Under the pieces are notes generated by a model, which saw nothing but the letters and a program-made list of their open reading frames with translations, searched no databases and was not told the DNA's origin. Positions 31,582-34,757 of a stretch of DNA of 34,757 nucleotides are shown one piece after another. Position numbers and translations under genes: made by a program. Source of the DNA: Bacteroidales bacterium. GTDB taxonomy: Bacteria; Bacteroidota; Bacteroidia; Bacteroidales; UBA3824. Every line of letters starts with the position of its first letter. Positions within the stretch are counted from its first letter, which is position 1. The DNA is taken from NCBI GenBank assembly GCA_017960885.1, contig JAGCYI010000200.1, forward strand, positions 1-34,757, read 5' to 3'.

Positions 31582-32913
31582 ATGAATATTGTTTATAAAC
31601 GCAAACTTTATGACCGTTTGCTCCAATGGAAAAATGAGCGCCGAGGCAAAACCGCGATATTAGTGGAAGGAGCAAGGCGTGTGGGCAAATCCACTTTGGT
31701 GGAGGAGTTTGCAAGGCGCGAATACAAAACCTACATTCTCATAGATTTCAACAATGCGTTGAAATCCACAATCGCCTTGTTTGACGAACTCTCGAATCTT
31801 AATATGTTGTTTGCCGCACTGCAAAATACATATAATGTGCAACTATTTGAACGTAAATCTGTTATCGTATTCGATGAAGTTCAAAAATGTCCTATGGCAC
31901 GTCAGGCGATTAAATATTTGGTAGCCGACGGACGTTACGACTATATTGAAACAGGTTCGCTCATCAGCATCCGCAAAAATGTCCAAAACATAACCATTCC
32001 GAGCGAAGAGGAACGCATTACAATGCACCCTATGGACTACGAAGAGTTCCGTTGGGCACTGTCCGACAATGTTTCCGTATCGCTTTTGAGTCAGGCATAT
32101 AACCAAAAAATGCCTTTGGGTGCGGCTCACCGACAGAAAATGCGCGAATTGAGGCTCTATATGCTTGTTGGCGGAATGCCGCAAGCCGTCAGCACATATT
32201 TGGAAACCAACAATTTTATGCAAGTTGACCGAACAAAACGCGACATCATCAGGCTGTACGAAGAAGATTTCAAAAAAATAGTTCCGACAGGACAGTTGGG
32301 ACAATTGTTTATGTCGATACCTGCGCAGTTGAACCGTTCGGCGGGGCGTTACGTACCGTTTAATGTACTTGGCGGAATCAGTGGCGGAAAACTGTCCGAA
32401 ATGCTTCAAGCATTGGAAGAAAGCAAAACCGTGGTGTTTTGTCACCATTGTACCGACCCAAGCATCGGAATGTCTCTTTACAAGGATTTTTCGCGCTACA
32501 AAATTTTCCTTGCCGACACGGGACTGTTTGTAACGCTGTGCTTTTGGAACAAAGATTACACCGAAAATGTAATTTATGAAAAACTCCTGTCGGATAAGTT
32601 GGACACAAACCTCGGCTATGTATACGAAAACCTTGTGGCTCAGATGCTTGTGGCATCGGGCAACAATCTGTTTTATTATACCTTCCCCAAAGACGACTCC
32701 CACAACTACGAAATAGATTTTCTTCTTCCCCGGGGCAACAAGATTGTACCGGTGGAAGTGAAATCCTCCGGCTACAAAACCCACAAATCGCTCGACGCCT
32801 TTTGTGAAAAGTATTCCTCCCGTGTAGGCGAGCGATTGTTGATATACACCAAGGATTATGCTAAGGACGGAATGACAACTTGCCTGCCTGTTTATTTTGC
32901 TCAGTTTATTTAA
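31582..32913 (+). CDS. AAA ATPase with C-terminal DUF4143 domain
   Basis: The 443-residue protein has a AAA_14 ATPase with Walker A GARRVGKST (30-38) and Walker B SVIVFDE (93-99, ending in D98-E99), GSLIS, MHPMDYEEF and the DUF4143 half, whose end has EIDFLLPRGNKIVPVEVKSS, resembling the core of PD-(D/E)xK nucleases. Such proteins are abundant in Bacteroidota and often occur in many copies, but their role is unclear; DNA handling or conflict functions have been proposed. Both flanks carry repeat families. Full length. Confidence 0.93.
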   Translation: MNIVYKRKLYDRLLQWKNERRGKTAILVEGARRVGKSTLVEEFARREYKTYILIDFNNALKSTIALFDELSNLNMLFAALQNTYNVQLFERKSVIVFDEVQKCPMARQAIKYLVADGRYDYIETGSLISIRKNVQNITIPSEEERITMHPMDYEEFRWALSDNVSVSLLSQAYNQKMPLGAAHRQKMRELRLYMLVGGMPQAVSTYLETNNFMQVDRTKRDIIRLYEEDFKKIVPTGQLGQLFMSIPAQLNRSAGRYVPFNVLGGISGGKLSEMLQALEESKTVVFCHHCTDPSIGMSLYKDFSRYKIFLADTGLFVTLCFWNKDYTENVIYEKLLSDKLDTNLGYVYENLVAQMLVASGNNLFYYTFPKDDSHNYEIDFLLPRGNKIVPVEVKSSGYKTHKSLDAFCEKYSSRVGERLLIYTKDYAKDGMTTCLPVYFAQFI

Positions 32914-32943
32914 AGGATAATAAAAACAAGGTTTCCTCCTTTA

Positions 32944-33049
32944 CTATGATAAAAGTGTATCCGCACAACACTTTTATCATAGATAAAAATGTAAAAATTC
33001 GCACTTTTATCATAGATAAAAATGTATTTTGATTACACTTTTATCATAG
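32944..33049. repeat. Four copies of ACACTTTTATCATAG, one inverted, between the ATPase and fic
   Basis: The 15-mer ACACTTTTATCATAG is at 32968-32982 and 33035-33049, with a one-base variant at 33001-33015, and in inverse orientation at 32944-32958. The first two direct copies extend to 26 nt (to 32993 and 33026). Spacing of the direct copies is 33 and 34 nt. The inverted copy and the first direct copy can form a perfect 15-bp hairpin with a 9-nt loop. The whole lies in a 269-nt gap that is otherwise AT-rich and has the fic -7 box. Confidence 0.9.
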
Positions 33050-33145
33050 GAATGCTTGTTTGTTTCAAAAATAGCGCAAAAATATTTCTATAAAATAATC
33101 CATAAAAATTCTCCTACAAATTCCTCGATTTTGTGCTAAAAATCT

Positions 33146-33153
33146 TATCTTTG
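33146..33153 (+). promoter_or_regulatory. -7 box of the fic gene
   Basis: TATCTTTG lies 29 nt before ATG 33183. TTTG at 33130-33133 is too close for a standard -33 element. Confidence 0.55.
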
Positions 33154-33182
33154 CATTCGTACTACAACAAAAAACGGATTTT

Positions 33183-34088
33183 ATGACCAACGCACAATAT
33201 ACCTCTCTCGAAGAATACATCCGTCAGGGCGAGCCGTCGCAAAAGGCAAAGGCATCTATTTGGCGGACTGCTATTGGTTTGCAGGCTGTGGATGGTTTGA
33301 AAACTTCCGAATATCTCAAACAGACCGCCTGTAAGCATATCGAGGGAAAAATTGACATCGACGAGGTGCGCGACCTCATAAAATCTTATTACCAGTCGAA
33401 AACAAACCGCGAACCCGACGACGAAGAAACTCAGGAGGCTGACAAGGTTTCGGCAAATATTACTAAGATTCTTTCCTCTGAGTCTTTGGATTTTAGCGCA
33501 AAAGGATACATCGCTTTGCACCGTAGAATTTTTGACGGAGTTTTCACTCACGCCGGACGTGTGCGCGACTACGACATCACCAAAAAAGAATGGGTTTTGG
33601 ATAACGACACTGTGCATTATCTTAATTGGGAAGACCTCCGTCCTGCATTGGATTTCGATATAGGTCAAGAACGTCAGTTTAGTTATCAAGGCATTGATTC
33701 CGACCAACTTATTGCGCATATTACTAAGTTTGTTTCGGGTATTTGGCAGATTCACGCTTTTGGCGAGGGCAACACTCGCACTACGGCGGTTTTTACTATT
33801 CTGTACTTGCGCGATTTAGGGTTTAAGGTTGAAAACGATATGTTTGCCGAACATTCGTGGTATTTTAGAAAAGCCTTAGTAAGAGCCAATTACCGCAATG
33901 CAGTGAAAAATATCGATTACAACTTCGTATATCTTGAACGCTTTTTCCGTAACTTACTGCTTGGTGAAGGTTGGGATTTGCGAAACCGCTATCTCCATAT
34001 CCATACCACAGATGAATGGAAAACTCAACCTAATCTCGCAACCCGAACAAGTACCCCACAAGTACCCCACAAGTACCCCACAAGTTAA
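33183..34088 (+). CDS. Fic-family AMP-transferase, C-terminus cut short by repeat frame
   Basis: Fic proteins transfer AMP or related groups from nucleotides to target hydroxyls. The 301-residue product has the active-site motif HAFGEGNTRT (H191-T200, standard HxFx(D/E)GNGRxxR with Thr for the second Gly) and an N-terminal helix C50-K-H-I-E54-G55 resembling the self-inhibitory (S/T)xxxE(G/N) motif with Cys in the Ser/Thr place. The reading frame ends within an 11-bp tandem repeat (TSTPQVPHKYPTS, stop 34086-34088). The next frame continues as a winged-helix domain to 34344. One more repeat unit would fuse the two into a 390-residue protein. The current form is probably the off or short state. 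Confidence 0.85.
   Translation: MTNAQYTSLEEYIRQGEPSQKAKASIWRTAIGLQAVDGLKTSEYLKQTACKHIEGKIDIDEVRDLIKSYYQSKTNREPDDEETQEADKVSANITKILSSESLDFSAKGYIALHRRIFDGVFTHAGRVRDYDITKKEWVLDNDTVHYLNWEDLRPALDFDIGQERQFSYQGIDSDQLIAHITKFVSGIWQIHAFGEGNTRTTAVFTILYLRDLGFKVENDMFAEHSWYFRKALVRANYRNAVKNIDYNFVYLERFFRNLLLGEGWDLRNRYLHIHTTDEWKTQPNLATRTSTPQVPHKYPTS
34047..34085 (+). repeat. 11-bp tandem repeat ACAAGTACCCC, 3.5 copies
   Basis: Units at 34047-34057, 34058-34068 and 34069-34079 are identical, followed by the partial ACAAGT (34080-34085). It sits at the junction between the Fic and winged-helix coding parts. Eleven is not a multiple of three, so each gain or loss changes frame; every frame through the repeat is open. 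Confidence 0.95.
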
Positions 34089-34344
34089 TAATAAATTACA
34101 TACTGATAATCATAATATTATTTTACTCATTCAAGTGATTGGTAATGAGGAAAAGAACGTGAAAGAAATGATGATGGCGATAGGATTAAAAGATCGTAAG
34201 AGTTTTATTTACACCTATTTAGAGCCAGCCATCAACAATGGTTATGTCCGTATGCTTTATCCTAATTCTCCCCGTCATCCCCGTCAAAAATACCTTCTTA
34301 CGGCAAAGGGGCAGGCTTTTTTCAAAGGTCTTAACGTCACCTAA
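34089..34344 (+). pseudogene. Out-of-frame winged-helix C-terminal segment of the Fic protein
   Basis: In the frame one base on from the Fic reading, the sequence encodes NNKLHTDNHNIILLIQVIGN, then KEMMMAIGLKDRKSF and YLEPAINNGYVRM, ending QKYLLTAKGQAFFKGLNVT. This is the helix-turn-helix with a wing found at the end of many Fic proteins. It has no start of its own. An insertion of one 11-bp unit (or loss of two) joins it to the Fic frame. Confidence 0.8.
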
Positions 34345-34639
34345 CCACCTCCACCAAAAAACTCACGGGGCGGAAGCCGTCGTTGCACGAAACCATTGCT
34401 GATTTGGGATTTTTCATCCAGCCGTCGTAAAAATTTTCGGCTCCATTGGCAAGTGCCATTACAAAGGGTTGGAGCGATAGCCACGCACTTGCGCAGAGTC
34501 CGTCGGGCTTTTCGGCATTGAGCGAGACGTAGGTGGCGCCTTCTTCCATATCGCAGGCGTGTTCAATGGGGTTTTCGTAGCGGGCGGAAAGGTCGGCGTG
34601 ATGGCATTTCCTCATAACTGTAATTTTTATCGGGAGCAT
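34337..34639 (-). CDS. TIGR04076-like small protein
   Basis: The 100-residue protein begins MLPIKITVMRKCHHADLSAR. The pattern of KITV at the start, a Cys-containing loop, DGLCASAWLSLQPFVMALANG in the middle and GWMKNPKSAMVSCNDGFRPV near the end resembles the TIGR04076 family, whose function is unknown. ATG 34637-34639 was chosen because a longer reading starts within the promoter. Its last 8 nt overlap the winged-helix frame on the other strand. Confidence 0.75.
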   Translation of the reverse strand: MLPIKITVMRKCHHADLSARYENPIEHACDMEEGATYVSLNAEKPDGLCASAWLSLQPFVMALANGAENFYDGWMKNPKSAMVSCNDGFRPVSFLVEVVR

Positions 34640-34663
34640 AGTTGGTAAATTAAAATTATGCGG

Positions 34664-34671
34664 CAAAGGTA
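34664..34671 (-). promoter_or_regulatory. -7 box of the TIGR04076-like gene
   Basis: The minus strand reads TACCTTTG 25 nt before ATG 34639. The nearest upstream TTTG on that strand is only 12 nt away, inside the TCCCAAAA repeats. Confidence 0.5.
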
Positions 34672-34678
34672 GTAATTT

Positions 34679-34729
34679 CGTCCCAAAAAAGCGTTACATT
34701 TGTCCCAAAAGGCATAATTCGTCCCAAAA
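34679..34729. repeat. Three direct repeats of YGTCCCAAAA
   Basis: Copies start at 34679 (CGTCCCAAAA), 34701 (TGTCCCAAAA) and 34720 (CGTCCCAAAA), spaced 22 and 19 nt, just upstream of the TIGR04076-like gene. A weaker TATCCCAAGG follows at 34741-34750. Probable operator array. Confidence 0.7.
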
Positions 34730-34757
34730 ACGGTGGCGAGTATCCCAAGGTATTGCA

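Noticed and set aside
31843..32784. Open frame of 313 codons on the minus strand opposite the AAA+DUF4143 gene
   Set aside because: Antisense shadow; composition is not protein-like and the opposite strand has clear Walker motifs.
32944..33049. CRISPR array
   Set aside because: Direct copies are separated by only 7-8 nt beyond the 26-nt unit, one copy is inverted, and no cas gene is present.

Overview
The window reads as a chromosome segment of a Bacteroidota bacterium, most likely order Bacteroidales, of moderate to low GC. The main evidence is promoter style: many genes are preceded by the phylum-specific -7 box TAnnTTTG, several with TTTG 18-20 nt upstream, and almost none has a Shine-Dalgarno sequence. 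Gene content agrees: a Cys-less PurF-like paralog, ThrH, an AAA+DUF4143 ATPase and a DUF3791/DUF3990 cassette. No tRNA, rRNA, integrase, transposase or CRISPR array was recognised.

Layout. 1-3107: the last 29 codons of a gene resembling nitrogenase component-1 proteins, a frameshifted small secreted-protein gene, then two PLP enzymes of sulfur amino acid metabolism (cystathionine gamma-synthase/lyase type and MalY/PatB type) separated by seven copies of a heptamer. 3108-6988: an inserted cassette. It lies between a 28-codon remnant of the rsmE 3' end and the intact rsmE, and encodes two paralogous three-domain TIR proteins plus a two-TM SLATT/DUF4231-type protein. This is the best candidate for an undescribed system, probably anti-phage defence. 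6989-15861: housekeeping genes on the minus strand (rsmE, a 1,703-residue secreted protein, tpiA, a membrane coiled-coil protein, tilS). 15951-25686: coaX, a radical-SAM-like protein without its cluster cysteines, a PurF-like protein without its catalytic Cys, clpB, metA, an HI0933-type flavoprotein and a MATE exporter. 25705-34757: an accessory region with a PP2C phosphatase, a three-gene DUF3791/DUF3990 cassette, a metallo-hydrolase lipoprotein with thrH, a RelE/ParE-like toxin-antitoxin pair, an SPFH protein, an AAA+DUF4143 ATPase flanked by two repeat families, a Fic gene with an 11-bp tandem repeat that puts its winged-helix end out of frame, and a TIGR04076-like protein.

How the genes fit together. 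metA (Glu111, so predicted acetyl-CoA specific), the two PLP enzymes and thrH belong to homoserine/methionine metabolism but are dispersed. The TIR cassette looks like sensor/signalling enzymes plus a membrane effector. The right-hand 9 kb is rich in toxin-like and conflict-type genes, and its repeats suggest local regulation or phase variation.

Limits. All calls come from reading the sequence and from recall of protein families; no database search, structure prediction or alignment program was run. Domain borders are approximate, and promoters are consensus matches only.
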